Shown in pieces: positions 35,715 through 48,396 of a DNA stretch of 64,000 nucleotides (the first letter of the stretch is position 1; each line of letters starts with the position of its first letter). The notes under the pieces are model-generated. The model did no database searches and had not been told where the DNA came from. It was given only the letters and a program-made list of their open reading frames with translations. The DNA lies in assembly GCA_015143295.1 (NCBI GenBank), contig CM026556.1:22320547-22384546 (forward strand). The letters are read 5' to 3'. Made by a program: the position numbers and the translations under genes. The DNA is from Tetracentron sinense (lineage: Eukaryota; Streptophyta; Magnoliopsida; Trochodendrales; Trochodendraceae).

Positions 35715-35885
35715 ATTTACCCACACAGGTGTGCGGGTTGGCTCACGATTGACTGACACACTGTAGTAGTTTGGTGTACAAGCCTGCCCTCCTAGAATTT
35801 CTTGATGTTGGCGTTTGGTGGGTCAGCGCCGCATCCTCGGGGATTAGTCTTGACCCGAAGGGTTGGAGATCACACCTCGAGTCAC
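35715..35885 (+). mobile_element. SINE-family fragment (same 3' end as 48731 copy)
   Basis: The stretch ATCCTCGGGGATTAGTCTTG followed by ACCCGAAGGGTTGG matches, with few changes, the 3' part of the complete SINE at 48731..48929. The upstream portion diverges. A decayed or rearranged copy. Confidence 0.55.
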
Positions 35886-35889
35886 CCAA

Positions 35890-36545
35890 AACTATAAAAA
35901 GGGAATGAGCTCAACTTCTTGTCGATTTCAATTGTTCCTTTTACATGGTGAATGGATTTGAGCTTTCTTTGTGCGTGGAACTCAGGGTTGATAGCACTCA
36001 TTTTGTCACAAAATAGAGTCAGAACTTGATATAAGGGAACACTGAGATTGCATAGGAGAAATGAGACCCATGACAATTTTGCTGCTGTAGTGGCCATAAC
36101 ACGGTATTCAACTTGGACCTTGCAATTGTAGGCTACTCCTAAGCGGACTAAGAAATGCGTTGAACCAAAGAAAAATACAACAATCGGTTGCCATAATTGG
36201 GCATGGGGTTTAATCTGCATTAGACAAAGCACATAAATCCATTGACCTAGATTTGGAAAAATGAATGCTGGAGTCCAATGTTTTGTGAACATATTGCAGG
36301 ATCCTCTTAACAAATTGTAGATGGCCATTGGTGGGTGTGTGCATGAATTAACACACCAGATTAGCAGGAAAAAAGAGATAAAATCTTGTCAAGATAACAT
36401 ATTGTATGACACCTACAATGCTACAAAAAGATTTTCTGTGAGCTAGTCGTGAGTTGTTAAGACCATAATTGTACATCTTCATCAACAGGGTACGGATAAC
36501 CTTGCTTGTGTTCATCTCTCCTCTAATAAGAACAACAGTACAGTC
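35890..36545 (-). mobile_element. Copia RNase H fragment, - strand
   Basis: The - strand frame (36328..35882) contains QVEYRVMATTAAKLSWVSFL, LFCDKMSAI and FHAQRK.., the order of the Copia RNase H C-terminal half. A nearby upstream part gives decayed RT text. It may be continuous with 37100..37760 if the MITE at 36562 is removed. Confidence 0.7.
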
Positions 36546-36561
36546 ATAATTTCCTTTACGC

Positions 36562-36950
36562 AGCGTTTGATTGCCGAGAAAATAGGTTGTGGAAAGAAAA
36601 ATGAAAGAAAATAAAATTTTCAGTTACAAAGAAAATTAATGTGGAAACAAAAAGAAAAGGGGGAGAAAATTATCCCATAATTTTCTTTTAAAATGAGGAT
36701 TCTATTTCTTTCAAAAATGCTTGGATTTGGGGAGGAAACAAGGACACAATCTTTAACTTCATGTCTTCTCCAAAAAAAATTCATTTTTTTCAATTTTTAA
36801 TTTTTAAATATTTTAAAATTTTAATTTATTTTGTTACCAAATTTTCTTGGCAACCAACCAAGGTGCAAAAAAATATTTCTTTTCTTTTTCTTTTCTTTTC
36901 TTTTCTTTTCTTTACCATACTTTTTTATTTTCTCGGCAACCAAATATAGC
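36562..36950. mobile_element. MITE with GTTTGNTTGCCGAGAAAAT ends
   Basis: The left end GCGTTTGATTGCCGAGAAAA is matched by the reverse complement of the right end (GCTATATTTGGTTGCCGAGA). The interior is very A/T-rich with a TTTTC microsatellite (36880..36912). It lies inside the antisense Copia remnant. Confidence 0.6.
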
Positions 36951-37099
36951 ATTAGACAATTCAAATAAGAACATCACAGGCATATTTCCCTTTTGAGAGA
37001 AAAATCCCTATACAGATATATGTAACTTCAATTTCCTAAAAAACAACTCAACGTGCCAAGTTCTTTCATTGCAAACTTTCAGAAGAACGTGAAGCAATA

Positions 37100-37760
37100 A
37101 ACTTGTTCATAATAAAGTCACTCTATTTGAGGATGATGTCATTAATATAAAGTAGGAAGAAAATTGTGGTGAGTGGAGAATGAGAGAAGGATAATTTGAC
37201 CTGCAGAAAAAATCATGATATATCAAGTAGACATTGAAGTGATCGAACTAGGATCTGGGTGCTTGGAGTGGATGTCTATTTAAAATCAACGCCTGAACAT
37301 AATTGTGCCCCTTTAGTTGCCACTCAAACTTCAAGTCATTCCAGAGATCCATTAGCCTTCAACTTGGTCTTGAAAACCCAAGGAAACCCCAAAATATTTT
37401 GAGATGGGCTTCATGGCACCAATTTCCAAGTATTATTAGCTTCTAATGCTGATAATTCCTCCTTTATTTCATGTAACCAACTTTGGTACCTCAAGGTTGT
37501 TTTAACAGTTTTGGGTTCAACTAGGATGTTGGTGCCTATATTGGTGACTTGGAAGGAGGGCTTGGGCTTCTATATTTTTATGACATCTCGCATCAAGTTC
37601 ATCATTGTATGAGGAATTGGTGAGTTACAAATCTTAGGGATGGATGCATCAGAAACTAAATTATCAACTTTAGACAGGCGTCTCAGGATCCGCTTCTCTC
37701 CCTCTTTACTTAATATGGCTTGAAGGCTTCTTTTCACCCGCAATCAATCTAATTCCGATT
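37100..37760 (-). mobile_element. Copia integrase-RT linker fragment, - strand
   Basis: Conceptual translation of the - strand gives EPKTVKTTLRYQSWLHEIKE-like text, then SALEANNTWKLVP and GFPWVFKTKLKANGSLE. This is the start of the Copia reverse transcriptase domain, with scattered stops. It probably belongs to the same element as 35890..36545. Confidence 0.65.
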
Positions 37761-37795
37761 AAAATATCTATATGGAGAAACTAGGTCGTTAATAG

Positions 37796-38844
37796 TGTTA
37801 AACTTTAAGTTTTCAACTAAAGTTGATATCATTAATTTTGATGATAACACAATACTGTAATGTCATTTGTGTTACTAATGTCTTGTTTGAGTTTATATGA
37901 AAATCAGAATACCAAGAGCATTAGTAAAGTTATTCAAGGAAAAAACATAAAAAAAGACATCATCTATAAAGAAGAGTCATTATCAAAGACAAGCAAGTTA
38001 TTGATCAAGTTGAATCATATTGAAGATCATATCAAAGACTAAGTAATGAAGATGAAGATTGAAGAAGGAGAAATTGATCTTAAAGCAAAGGAAAACAAAT
38101 CAAGTCAATATCAAGATTAAGAAGAATGGGCAACTCTCAAGAAGGTTTAGAGACTTAGTTTTTATTTTGAGAGTGCCTAGGACTTCAATCCTTCCAATCA
38201 TTCTATTACTCACTCTATCATTCATTGATCAATCATTTGAGTAAAACCTAGAATCCCAAAAAGAGTTCAAATTGAGCTATTCAACTCCATACTTTGAGAG
38301 ATTGTTAGTGAGTATACAAGTGATCTATCAGCTCGTTTTAGGAGAAAATTAATATTGTAATCATCACTCTACGAAGTGTATGTGAAAATTAAAAATCGTA
38401 GATTCTTGTCCTTGAAGCGGGGAGCTTTGTAAAGCGAAAAGAAGATTGTTCTCTTGCGTTATTTAGGCTTGATTTTCGCCTGTAAGAAGATTGTTTAGGC
38501 TTGACTTTCACCCGGAAAAAAGTTGTAAAGGTTTGGGCTTCACCCATAAGAAGTTTGTGCGATTGATTAAATCGTGGTGAATCCTCTAGCAGGTATAGCT
38601 TGAGGCGTGGACATAGGCGGGATTGTCGAACCTAGTGAACAATATCTTTGTGTTTGCATTCTAAAACTCTTCTCTTACTTTTCTTTATTACTTCAATTTA
38701 GAATTGCTAGTTGCATTCCCTTGTTAATTTAATTTCTGCAAAAAGTTCCCTTGTTAATTTAATTTCCGCAAAAAGGGATTAAGTAGAAATTTAAATTTGT
38801 CAATACCCTATTCACCCCCCTCTAGAGTTAATACTTGGGCAACA
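37796..38844 (+). repeat. SIRE-type Copia 5' LTR
   Basis: About 1049 bases, starting TGTTAAACTTTAAG and ending GGGCAACA. It is followed two bases later by a primer-binding site TGGTATAAGAGCC (38847..38859). Length, the TTTTGATGATAACAC start region and the TTCACCCCCCTCTAGAG end region are typical of SIRE/Maximus-lineage LTRs. Confidence 0.65.
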
Positions 38845-38889
38845 AGTGGTATAAGAGCCCAGGTCTCTGTTTTTTTTTAAAGATTTAAC

Positions 38890-39570
38890 CATCTTAGAGA
38901 AAAGATTTTAATTTAGCAAAAATTAATAATATATATGCTACTATCCTTAGAGAATGCCAATGAACTACTAGACCTCCCTTGTTTGATAGACAAAACTACA
39001 ATGATAGGAAAGTTAGAATGATGTATTTAATTCAAGCTTTGGATTATAAATGTTGAAAAATTATTGTTAATGATCCCCACATCCCCACTAAAATTGTCAA
39101 TGATATTCAAGTACCAAAGAATGAAGATGAATGGAAAGAAGCCGATACAAGACTTGTACAACTTAATACTAAAGCTATTAGCAACCTATATTGTGCATTA
39201 AGTCCACAAGAATTCAATAAGCTTTCGGCATGTGAATCCGTCAAAGAAATTTAGGATAAACTCTAAATTACCTATGAGAGAACCAACCAAGTTAAAGAAC
39301 AAAAAATTAGCATATTAGTTCATAAATGGTAATTGTTTAAAATGGAACAAAATAAACCTATTTCATTTATATTTATTAAATTCAAATATTATTAATGAGT
39401 TGAAATCTCTTGGTAAGATCTACTCTAATGCAGAAAATGTAAGAAAAATTCTTCGATCTCTACTAAAAGAATGAGCTCCAAAGGTGATGACCATCTAAAA
39501 AGCTAAAGATCTCACAAATCTACCCATGGATGAGCTAACCTCAACCATCAAGCCTAAATATGGGGTGTCA
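38890..39570 (+). mobile_element. SIRE-type Copia gag fragment
   Basis: Translated pieces: RPPLFDRQNYNDRKVRMM, LIQALDY, QLNTKAISNLYCALSPQEFN, YERTNQVKEQKIS and MDELTST. These follow the order of SIRE-lineage gag (NYxxWKxRM...IWDxL...HEGTNQVKExK). Several stops; pol does not follow. Confidence 0.7.
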
Positions 39571-39609
39571 TTCTCCATTCCATAAATGAATGATTTTCTT
39601 TTCTGAACC

Positions 39610-39870
39610 TATGCAAGATTTTAGCTGATATGTTGCTTATTCATATATTGAGATATATGTTATACTGTGTGTGCTATGCTGTGTAGTTTGAGAGAATGGA
39701 GACCTTTATATTTACCTCTGAATCTGCGAACAAGGGCCACCCCGATAAGTTGTGTGACCAGATCTCTGATGTAGTGCTCGATGCTTGCCTGACATAAGAC
39801 CCTGACAGCAAGGTTGCCTACGAGACCTGCACTAAGGCCAAACCTGCACCAAGACCAACATGTGTGTGAT
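39610..39870 (+). pseudogene. S-adenosylmethionine synthetase 5' fragment
   Basis: From the ATG at 39696 the frame reads [20 protein letters not shown], then [12 protein letters not shown], a stop (TAA), DPDSKVAYETCTK. This is the N-terminus of plant SAM synthetase (METK), which makes AdoMet from Met and ATP. A 17-base direct duplication (ACCTGCACTAAGGCCAA / ACCTGCACCAAGACCAA) near 39826..39860 breaks the frame, and homology stops just after CATG. The bases before the ATG end in a TGTGTAG acceptor-like site, as if part of a 5'UTR intron was copied too. That points to genomic DNA capture and not an mRNA retrocopy. Confidence 0.85.
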
Positions 39871-40009
39871 TCAGCTAGTTTGATTGATTATTATGTAGAG
39901 AAAATGAAGTTAATTTTTAATATGTATTGTATTGTGCATAAAATAAAGTTGGGATGTGATGGGAATTGCAGGTAAATGACAGGTTGGGAGAAAAATAATT
40001 TCATAAAAA

Positions 40010-41395
40010 ACGATGGTCATTGACTGTCATTTTATAACATTATTAATTTTTTTTAAGAAATGATACCAATAACGATGGACCATGACCGTTGTTTATATTT
40101 ACGACGGCCAAGGGCCATCATCTTTCCCGACAAAAGAACGACTGCTATGGGCTATCGTTAGTAAGATATATGTTGAAGTAACTCTTTCATCAAAGATTGC
40201 AGCATCAAATGTTATTAATGGAAGTCTACCGCTGCTTATTTTCTTATCAAACCAATGACTTAATTTCTCAGAATTCTTCAATTGGGTGTGCATCTTTCAC
40301 CTAGGATAGATGAAATTTATTAACCCGATATGAACAATGTTATCAAAAAAATCTATACAATAAATAACAAATAATTATACCATATTAAAGTAACATATTG
40401 TAATAATATATCCAATGAACCAAACCACACATTTACGTACCATCTGCTGTGAGCTGCTAGTAGATAATTGTGTTCTTAGTACTGCTGATCAAGAGAATTA
40501 ATTGTGCTAACATTTCGTTCGCACGTCGTAATTGATGAAAAATATTTTCTCTTTGATTATCCCCTTCTTCCAATTTTAGTACTTTTGATTTGAGTTGTTA
40601 AATCTCATGCACATGTTGCTTCTCTAATTGTTCCTACATAAGATGTTTAGTATTTTGGGCTAAATATTCTAATTGTTTTGTTTCGAAGCAAATATATATA
40701 TATTTAAAATTTAAATCACCATCAACACTCACAATTTTTCTTTTCAAAGAAGAAGGGCTACTTGTATTTGGATCTACGTCAATATGTTGACATGATTGTA
40801 TAATGAAAAAATGTATAACAGTGAGTTTAAAACAAGCTTTATTGAAAACATAGGGTTTCCATGAGATAAATAAAATATTTATTTTCAAATAAGAATGAGC
40901 ATTAATTTTTTTAATCATTCTGAGTGAAAAATAATAAGAGAAGAGAGAAAATAATCCTCATACCTAAAGAATGGAGATAGCTGAAGCCGAAGGTTGAACG
41001 AAGCTAATGCCAGAGGTTGAATGAGACCTTTAACAGATAGAATAATAACGTACTAGATAGAAGGAGACTTTGAGAGGGTTAATGATTATGTTCAAAATCT
41101 ATGCACGAATAAAAAGAGAGTGAGAATTTGTGGTTTTATAATGATAATGAATCATCAGGTTTCGAACTAAAACTGTGATCATATTAACAATTATATCTTC
41201 TAAAAATACGATTAGTCACAGGAAATGAAAAGTCCATATAAGACCATTGTTATTATTCGTTAATGTAATAACCGTGATCAATGATTTCTAAAGAACATTG
41301 TGACATTATTAACATTTATATCTTTTAAAAAGACGAATAGTCATACAAAAATGAAAAGTCAGAAATGAAAAGACTTCATAAGACCACAGTTATTA
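40010..41395. repeat. CACTA-like subterminal repeat region (left part)
   Basis: Recurring short motifs such as ACGATGGTCATTGACTGTCA, GACCATGACCGTTG and ACGGCCAAGGGCCATC (40018..40160), then AATAACCGTGATCA and relatives at 41160..41400. Dense direct and inverted copies of ACGG-ACCGT words are typical of plant CACTA (En/Spm) subterminal regions. I did not find the CACTA termini or transposase. The 40300..41150 stretch between has no recognisable content. Confidence 0.45.
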
Positions 41396-44300
41396 TTAGG
41401 GTTATCAATGAAGCGGATTTGGAGCAGATAGTACTATATTTATATCCGATCCGATTAACATTGTGACATTAGGTAATCGAATTACGGTAATGGGAGAATT
41501 TCCCACCATTTTCCTCCACCAAATTTCTTCCCCAAAAGACCCGTTGTTGTTGCAGTCACCAAATCGCCGTAGAAAAAGTCTAAATCCAGCACAACTAGTG
41601 GAACCACAAGCACATCCAAGGAAAAAAGTAGCAAAATTAAAACGATAAACAAAGAGGAAATGAGCAACTCTCCATATAGAAGATGATGTCGGTGCTCGCA
41701 AATGTCGGATGTACTCTCAACAACCCTAATGGCCCTCCTTGTCTCCCAGCAAATCCTCACTGTGGTGTTGTTCGAAGAAAAGGAGAGAAGAGGTAGTTGT
41801 TAGATAGATATGCCCACGAAAGCCATTCCGGAATTGTATTAGTCTACTGAATCAATAAAAGCATATTTTACATTCACACATTGCCTTCTACATTGGGTAA
41901 CATATTAAAAGTATCTCATTAGATGAGAATACTTTGTCCCTTAGGTAACATTGTAGGAAAATCATTCAATTCGTTTTAAACTAATTGCTAAGGAGATATG
42001 GTTTTCCGGTTCCTTGTCGACCTAGAATTGTTCTAAGTCATTAAGGATATATCTGGACAATGTATTCCTACTAACTTACACATTGTTAGTTTCATATGAT
42101 GGAGTGATGAATCTCAATCACTGAGAGAACGGTCTCTTGACTAAGATGTGGATATAAGTAAGAAGTATTTATATTACAACTGGATCACTCAGTGGATACC
42201 CTTAGAATTATACTGTCTATATGTTTAGGATAGTCAATTTGACAGATTGTCCTTAACCTGAGAGGTCGACATCTTCTCTAGTATTTGCCTATATAGTTGT
42301 GATGTAGTTAATCATCAATGTCCAACACACTGGGTTAAATATGAGCTCATTGAGTTATGTACGCTATACTTTACTAGAAGAAGTGTGTGTACGCTCAACA
42401 AGAATTTCACTACTCTTCTAGAGTAATTTATATTGAGTTGATACTTGTTAAACTAGACTTGGAAAAATAGCGCTGGTATTTATCGATGAAATTGTTTTAT
42501 CGAGAAGTTTATTTTCTATATAAAATGAATAAAATTATTATTATTATTTCTTCTAAAGAATTTCAAAAAAATAGTTTTGAATGTTCAAGTTTGACTAAAA
42601 GTATCAAAGAGAAAGGGTTCTCAATATAAGCTAGGGATTACAGACAGTATAAGATATTGTCCCGTAAGCTTATAACAATATTAGAAGTGGAGGGACGCAT
42701 TTGTAAACAAATCTTATGATTGGAAATACCTGCAAGTAATTCTCTATTTTTTGGGGGTTAGTCACATTGTGTTAATGAACATTATTGTGATTAGTGGAAG
42801 TCCAGGGACATAGATAAAATTTTATGATCCTAATGGTTATATAGGAAAGTGTTTCCTGGCAATAGGGCTTCAACCAAAAGGTGAAGCACTTGGTCCCACA
42901 ACTGAAAATAGGAGATCCCTTTAGATCCCACACATTAGGACCTTCTTAAAGCTTTTAATTTAATTTATAATTAAATTAATTAAATTCTCCATGTAAATCA
43001 CTATATGGTATAGTGAAGCTCTAATAGGTGAAATCACATAAAATGTGATTAACCAAATGAATAGGACCCATATGAGATTTTGATAAAGATCAAAGTTTGA
43101 CCAACATAGAGTTTAGAATTCTTAAAGGGGCGTGAGATAGTGGGGCCCACCTAGGGTGGGACGCCCACTTCAAGGTTGACCCTAACTAATTAGTTAGTTG
43201 ACCTTATCCTATTAGTTAATTGACTTTATCCAATTAGTTGGTTAGTAATGTCTATCTCCTAATAGTTAGGGATAAGATTACTTGGTTGCTAATTAATGTT
43301 TTCTCATAAGATAAGGATAAGATTAGTTTGTTACTAATTAATTATCCTAACAGATAAGGATAAGATTAGTTTCTTACTAATGGATAAGGTTATTTCTAAT
43401 TATGATAAATTCCAATTGGATTAGAATTATGAGAGAAGAGTCTTGGATTGCAAGCAAGCAATCCAAGGAGTCTATATAAAGGGTGGGACGTCCACCCCTT
43501 GGAGGACAATTACATCCCAACATTTTTTTTTTTGCTCTCTCTCTCTCTCTCTCCCTTTAAGCTCACGCCCCTCCTTTGGTTGTAAAGAGTTACTCCTATA
43601 TTCTTTTCTTCTATTGAGTTTTGTTTGGATCTTGAACAAAATCAGAACCAATCTTGTTAATCAAGAAAGGATCTTGCGTCCAAGAAAAGAATAAAATACC
43701 ATAGTGCTTGAATTGGAAGAGCCATTAACTTCTATTGGAGAATAGCTTTAAAGAAAAAAGAAGGTTCGAGTGAATTGCAAATGAGACTTTTCACCTGCGA
43801 AGTTTTGCGGGTAGCATTCTATCCTTTCAAACTGTGGAATAGACTTATCAATTTCAAAGTCGCAAAGGTGATTGTTATTTTATCATTCATTGAAAAAAAT
43901 CAATTAGAACTATAGTCAGACCTTGGGATTCGATGTATGCCCCCTAAGAACTGTTTTTCTAAAATTAAAAAGAGGCATACTTTCAGTAGGGAGATGAGAG
44001 GAGAGATGTCGTTCAAAGAAGGGGAGAGGAGAGGTAGGGAGAGGAGAGGAGATGAAAGCATCATTTGAACCATGAAGAATAGAGAAGACTTTAGGGTTTT
44101 GTTAAGAGAGTATATATAGTTGGATAAAAATACTATAATACCCTCACTTATTTAAACGAACTACATCAATACCTAAAATTATCTTAAAGACCTTTAAGAA
44201 TACAAGGGTACTTTTGACATGTAAAACTATGCATACCTATATATTTAAAAAGTTTGGATATCTAGCGGAGCGGATAGTCCACTATCCGTATCCACTCGAT

Positions 44301-44413
44301 TCTAAACAGATATCTCAATGGATATCCGAATCCGATCCCCCGGATACCTATCCGGATAATTATCTGCCTAAACAAATACGGATTCGGATAATTTTTGGAT
44401 AGTTGACAACCCT
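41396..44413. mobile_element. hAT-type element with 8-bp target duplication
   Basis: Perfect 8-bp direct repeat AGTTATTA at 41388..41395 and 44414..44421. Ends: TTAGGGTTATCAA on the left and, reverse complemented, AGGGTTGTCAA on the right. The terminal zones are rich in ATATCCG/CGGATA words. No transposase frame is visible, so it is non-autonomous. It contains a 2.2-kb LTR-like insertion (41811..43977). Inserted in the CACTA-like repeat region. Confidence 0.7.
41811..43977 (+). mobile_element. Probable solo LTR inside the hAT element
   Basis: Starts TGCCCACG and ends AGAGGCA, giving TATGCC/GGCATA mirror ends. A promoter-like TCTATATAAAGGG lies at about 43470..43482, followed by a CT-rich run (43533..43555). 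No domains and no internal second LTR. The flanking 5-mers do not match, so the boundaries or the solo-LTR reading could be wrong. Confidence 0.45.
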
Positions 44414-44765
44414 AGTTATTAGTCATTAGTGTAATAACCGTGATCATATTTGTAGTTCAGGAAAATTCTCTAAAGATTACCATTATAATAAGAAACTGTG
44501 ATTGTAACCTACCGAATTATTGATCATGGTTAAGAAGAATCGTGACTGTAACCCTATAAAAATTCAATAAGATTTTTTATCGAATGAAACAAGCAAATAA
44601 CGCCATCAGTAAAGAATTAATTACAAGTGACCAGTCAATCAAAGTACAAGTGACCAGTCAATCAAAGTGATCAATCAATTAAGTAACCATCATTATTTAT
44701 TGAATGTTAAATCGCGATTCTTTAATTAAATAATCATGATCATATGATATATAAGAGCACGGTTC
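44414..44765. repeat. CACTA-like subterminal repeat region (right part)
   Basis: Continues the repeat pattern broken by the hAT element: AATAACCGTGATCAT, AAACTGTGATTGTAACC, ATCATGATCATATGAT. It includes a tandem duplication of ACAAGTGACCAGTCAATCAA (44631..44675). Confidence 0.45.
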
Positions 44766-45118
44766 TTTTTAAGCTTAGAACAAGTAACATATTTTCAAAT
44801 TCAATTTTATGTTTCATGTTAGGGTTATTTGTCCCTTGTTTAGTACATTTTTAGCGAAACCTGTTTATTTTAATTGCTATATTTCATACATGCTTCACTA
44901 GGGTTTTAGTTAGCACGGGCAGGTGCAAATTTACAGCAGACAAATCTTACATGACAAGAGCTTCAATGTTTACAATTTAGGTTATTTTTCAATTGAGTGT
45001 CATGTAACTTGTGTTGGAGTTATGTAATGACCAATTCACCATTTGATGTGTTTGGGTGATTGCGTCGCGTCATATATTTTAGTTTGTGTTTTTCCATAGA
45101 ATTGTCAAAGGGGGAGAT

Positions 45119-46505
45119 TGTAAGGTCCATATTTGGTATTGACTTATTCCATTGTCAAAACAATGTGTCTAGAGTGTCTTGAGTAATTGACTACAAGAAT
45201 CCAAGATTCGTGATGATGAAGACCGAAGAAGATCAACTGAAGACATTTCGATCATCACCTTGTCTCACTTCATAGGATGGTAAGTGACTTAGATACCATA
45301 TTATCTTAGGTGGAATTGACCTAGATACTTAGCCTATAACTTAGGTGGATTTACCTAGAAAATTTTCTGAACCTGAGGTAGTTTTTACCTCACTCTTGCT
45401 TGAAGATTTTGAGTTAAATTAGGCAAAATCATCTTTCTATCAACAGAGGGGTATTTTGGTCATTTAAACTCATCCAACATTGATGAAACTTTAAGGTAGA
45501 TTCTAGATGGCCTAAAGTAGTTATGTTTCAAATTTGAGCTTAATCTGATTAGAATTTATCTCTCTAGAATTATTCAACGTTTCAGTCGCAGTGATGAAAA
45601 ATGTTGTGAATAGTGACCTTGTTAGAACGGCAAATGGACTGAAGACCGTTCGAACAGACAAAGAATGCACTCAACAAAATGCCTTCTGATTGCCCGTTTG
45701 ATGTGCATTTGATGCCCATTTAATGTGAGTTTGAACGGACTCGACCGAACTGCACGAAAACAATGTTTTATTGGGTTTTAAACTCTGTTTTTTGAATTTC
45801 TTTTTATAGGTTGGATTCCCCATTCGAACCTAAGAGTTTTATAGAGTTGTTAGAGAGATTTAGTGAGATTATTAGGGTTTCCCAATCTCCTCTCCTCTTC
45901 CACTCTAGAAATTACAAGTCATTGATTATTTCTTACTTGCTTGTTTATTCTCGTTGTTGGGATTCAACTAAGGTTTGTTATTTGAGCAACCATAAACTCA
46001 TTCTTATAAAGACCAATTGGTCGGAGTAATCCGGAGCCTTTGTGGAGGAGATTGATCCGAGGACGATCGTGGTTATTTGGTCAAAAAAATCCGAAGTCGT
46101 CATTGACGGGGATCGATCAGAAGATCGTTGTTATTTTGGAGATCTATGAGAATCACAGGCTACTGAGATAGATTGTGAGACTTGCGAGTTCATAGTTACT
46201 TATCGAGACTTGGATGACTGAGTACTGAGGATCGTTGTATCAAGTCCGGTTAAGTACAGTTTGAGTCTTCTAAGTATTTGTTTGCTTTTACTTTTAGTAA
46301 TATCTCTTTGCTTAACTAGGTCCCATGGTTTTTCACGGAAGAGTTTCCATGTAAAAATCTTTGTGTTGTGGTTTGCTTGTCTTTCTTGATTCCGTACTTT
46401 ATTGTTGATGTTTATCCTCTCTTAATTAATAATTTGCATAAATTAAAATTGGGTAGATAGAAATTAGGAAGACCTAGCCACTCCCTTGAGTTTGTGAATT
46501 CTCAA
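45119..46505 (+). repeat. SIRE-like Copia 3' LTR
   Basis: A purine tract AAAGGGGGAGATTG leads into TGTAAGGTCC at 45119. This is the standard 3' junction of SIRE-lineage elements. The body is noncoding, with repeated GATCGAT/GAAGATCG words near 46040..46140. The right end is uncertain. It differs from the LTR at 37796, so the two are separate families. Confidence 0.55.
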
Positions 46506-46508
46506 CCT

Positions 46509-47290
46509 AAATTATTATTTTTGGGGTTCACCAAAATTTTCATTTCCCAACAGAGAGAAGCATTTCCAATATGTGAAATGGATATATACGGCCTTTCCAT
46601 TAGCAACAAGTACTCTGTTTATATTTACGGAGAACTTTGGCATCATTCTACAAGCCTGAACCCAATCCACAAATCTTGTAGGAAAATCCATGTGACGCAG
46701 GGTAGCTAGCACAAATTCCCAGTTGATTGTGTCGATAGCTTTTCGAATATCAATTTAGATAGCTCGTACACCTCGGTTAACCTTTGTCACGATGATAGTT
46801 CTTGATAATTTCGTGAGTTAGTTCATGCGGCCACGAACAAAAGAAGACAGATTCTGGCTAACCAAGTCAGGAATGACAAAGCGGAGTCTATTGACAATTA
46901 CTTACGAAATACACTTGTAAATCACATTGCATAAGGATATAGGTCTGAATTCAAGCAAAAGAGGATGGGCTAGGGACTTTGGGGATAAGGGTGATCAAGG
47001 TGGAGTTGATTTCTTTGAGAAGTTTCCCAAACCTGACAAGGATATCCCTGTTTCCACGACATCTTCTCCTACAATGTCCCAGCTTGAGTACTTTAAATAA
47101 CAAAAAAAATAAAAGGAAGCGAAGCCATTTGGACTAGGAGCACTATCATCATCAATTGCGGATAATGGTTCATTGACTTCTTCAAAGGCAACTTCTTGGT
47201 TGAGGATAGAATCTGCTCTTCACTTAATCGCTTGACACTGTTCAAATCAGTCACATTCACGGGAAAGGCGCTTTGAATGGATCATAGGCA
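46509..47290 (-). mobile_element. L1-type LINE RT fragment, - strand
   Basis: On the - strand: APSPNGFASFYF and SSWDIVGEDVV (about 47140..47040), FRPISLCNVIYK (about 46950), DIRKAIDTINWEFVLATLRH (about 46750..46690), then DFPTRFVDWVQACRMMPKFS. The order matches L1 RT motifs from PDGF to the DxxKAFD box. Stops interrupt it. Confidence 0.75.
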
Positions 47291-47299
47291 ACATGTCAT

Positions 47300-48200
47300 T
47301 GGGAGTGTTTGAACCTCTATTTTTCTTCCGATGAAAATAAAAAAAAATTTGGGGTGCCCAAACCAACCTTTTTTCCCCCTTTTGGTGTCCAAGGCATTAT
47401 TATTTACGTGAGTGGTCATTATGTTTAGTAACTGTGGTGCGGGGATCCACCCGCTACATCACCCAAGGAGAACTGCTATCAATCTATTGAGAGTTTCACA
47501 TGAAATTAATCCCATGACATCTGAGGTTGCACCTTCTGCAGCCTAGCTAAATGCGTGGGTACTGGCTAACATCGATATACAAAAACCAAGAGTTAAATGG
47601 GTTCTATTCCACTCATACAATTCCTCCTTACTTAAAACTAGCATGCATACACTGAAACTGGGCATCAAATAGAATTTGGTATGGGCAGCTATCTTTCTTG
47701 GAGTCTTGGATATGTTAGGATTTTATGAAAGGAGCATTCGGATCATGTGGGTTTTGCGTTGTTTTCATGATGTGGATGTGAAGGAGAGGATCAGTAGCTT
47801 CCACGTCTCTACATTACCTGTTTTTAGTCACAAAACAGAACGGAGTCTAACCCAAATCCTTCTCCTACTAACAGTATATAGCTTGGCCCTTCCAACATCA
47901 TGTTCAACGTGTATTAAATACAGGTGGCAGAAGAAACGTGCGTAGATGGTTAAGTTCACACGTGTGACCCACTACATGTTGGGCCTAATTGATGTAAGTA
48001 GTGGGGGACCATTTGAAACTTCTCACCATTCATTCTTTTTGGATGGAGATTAGCCATTCACAGGCCACCTAGAAGTTAAAGCTTGATGGGTGTCTTTGTC
48101 ATGTAAATGGGATGGCCTAAGAATTTAATGGGCTTGATCTGCTTTAGGTCATGCTTTCGGCCTCACTTCACCGTGTCCTGTTTTTAGGCGGGTAATACAT
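47300..48200. other. Intergenic DNA, nothing identified
   Basis: No domain, array or element termini recognised. The frame 47676..47945 (+) has no recognisable motif. Confidence 0.4.
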
Positions 48201-48206
48201 AGACTA

Positions 48207-48396
48207 CACTTGGGCGAGTTAGAATGGGCAAGAGCACACGCTGTTGCACTGTTGCTCATTTATGTCTTACAAAAAATTGGGGCCCTTTTTTTTTATTTCC
48301 AGTTTACCCTTGTTAAACGTGGGGCCCTCCTTTGTAAGACACAAAGGGGCAACAATGCAACAACGTGCGCGGTTGCCCATCCGAACTCCACTTAGG
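48207..48396. mobile_element. Foldback MITE, about 190 bp
   Basis: The first 80 bases (ACTTGGGCGAGTTAGAATGG through GGGGCCC) pair with the last 80 read in reverse complement (CCTAAGTGGAGTTCGGATGG through GGGCCCC), about three quarters identical, with a short T-rich centre. This is the form of a MITE. Target duplication not established. Confidence 0.65.

Noticed and set aside
39696-39862. A functional SAM synthetase gene
   Set aside because: Premature stop, a frame-breaking 17-base duplication, and no homology after about 55 codons.
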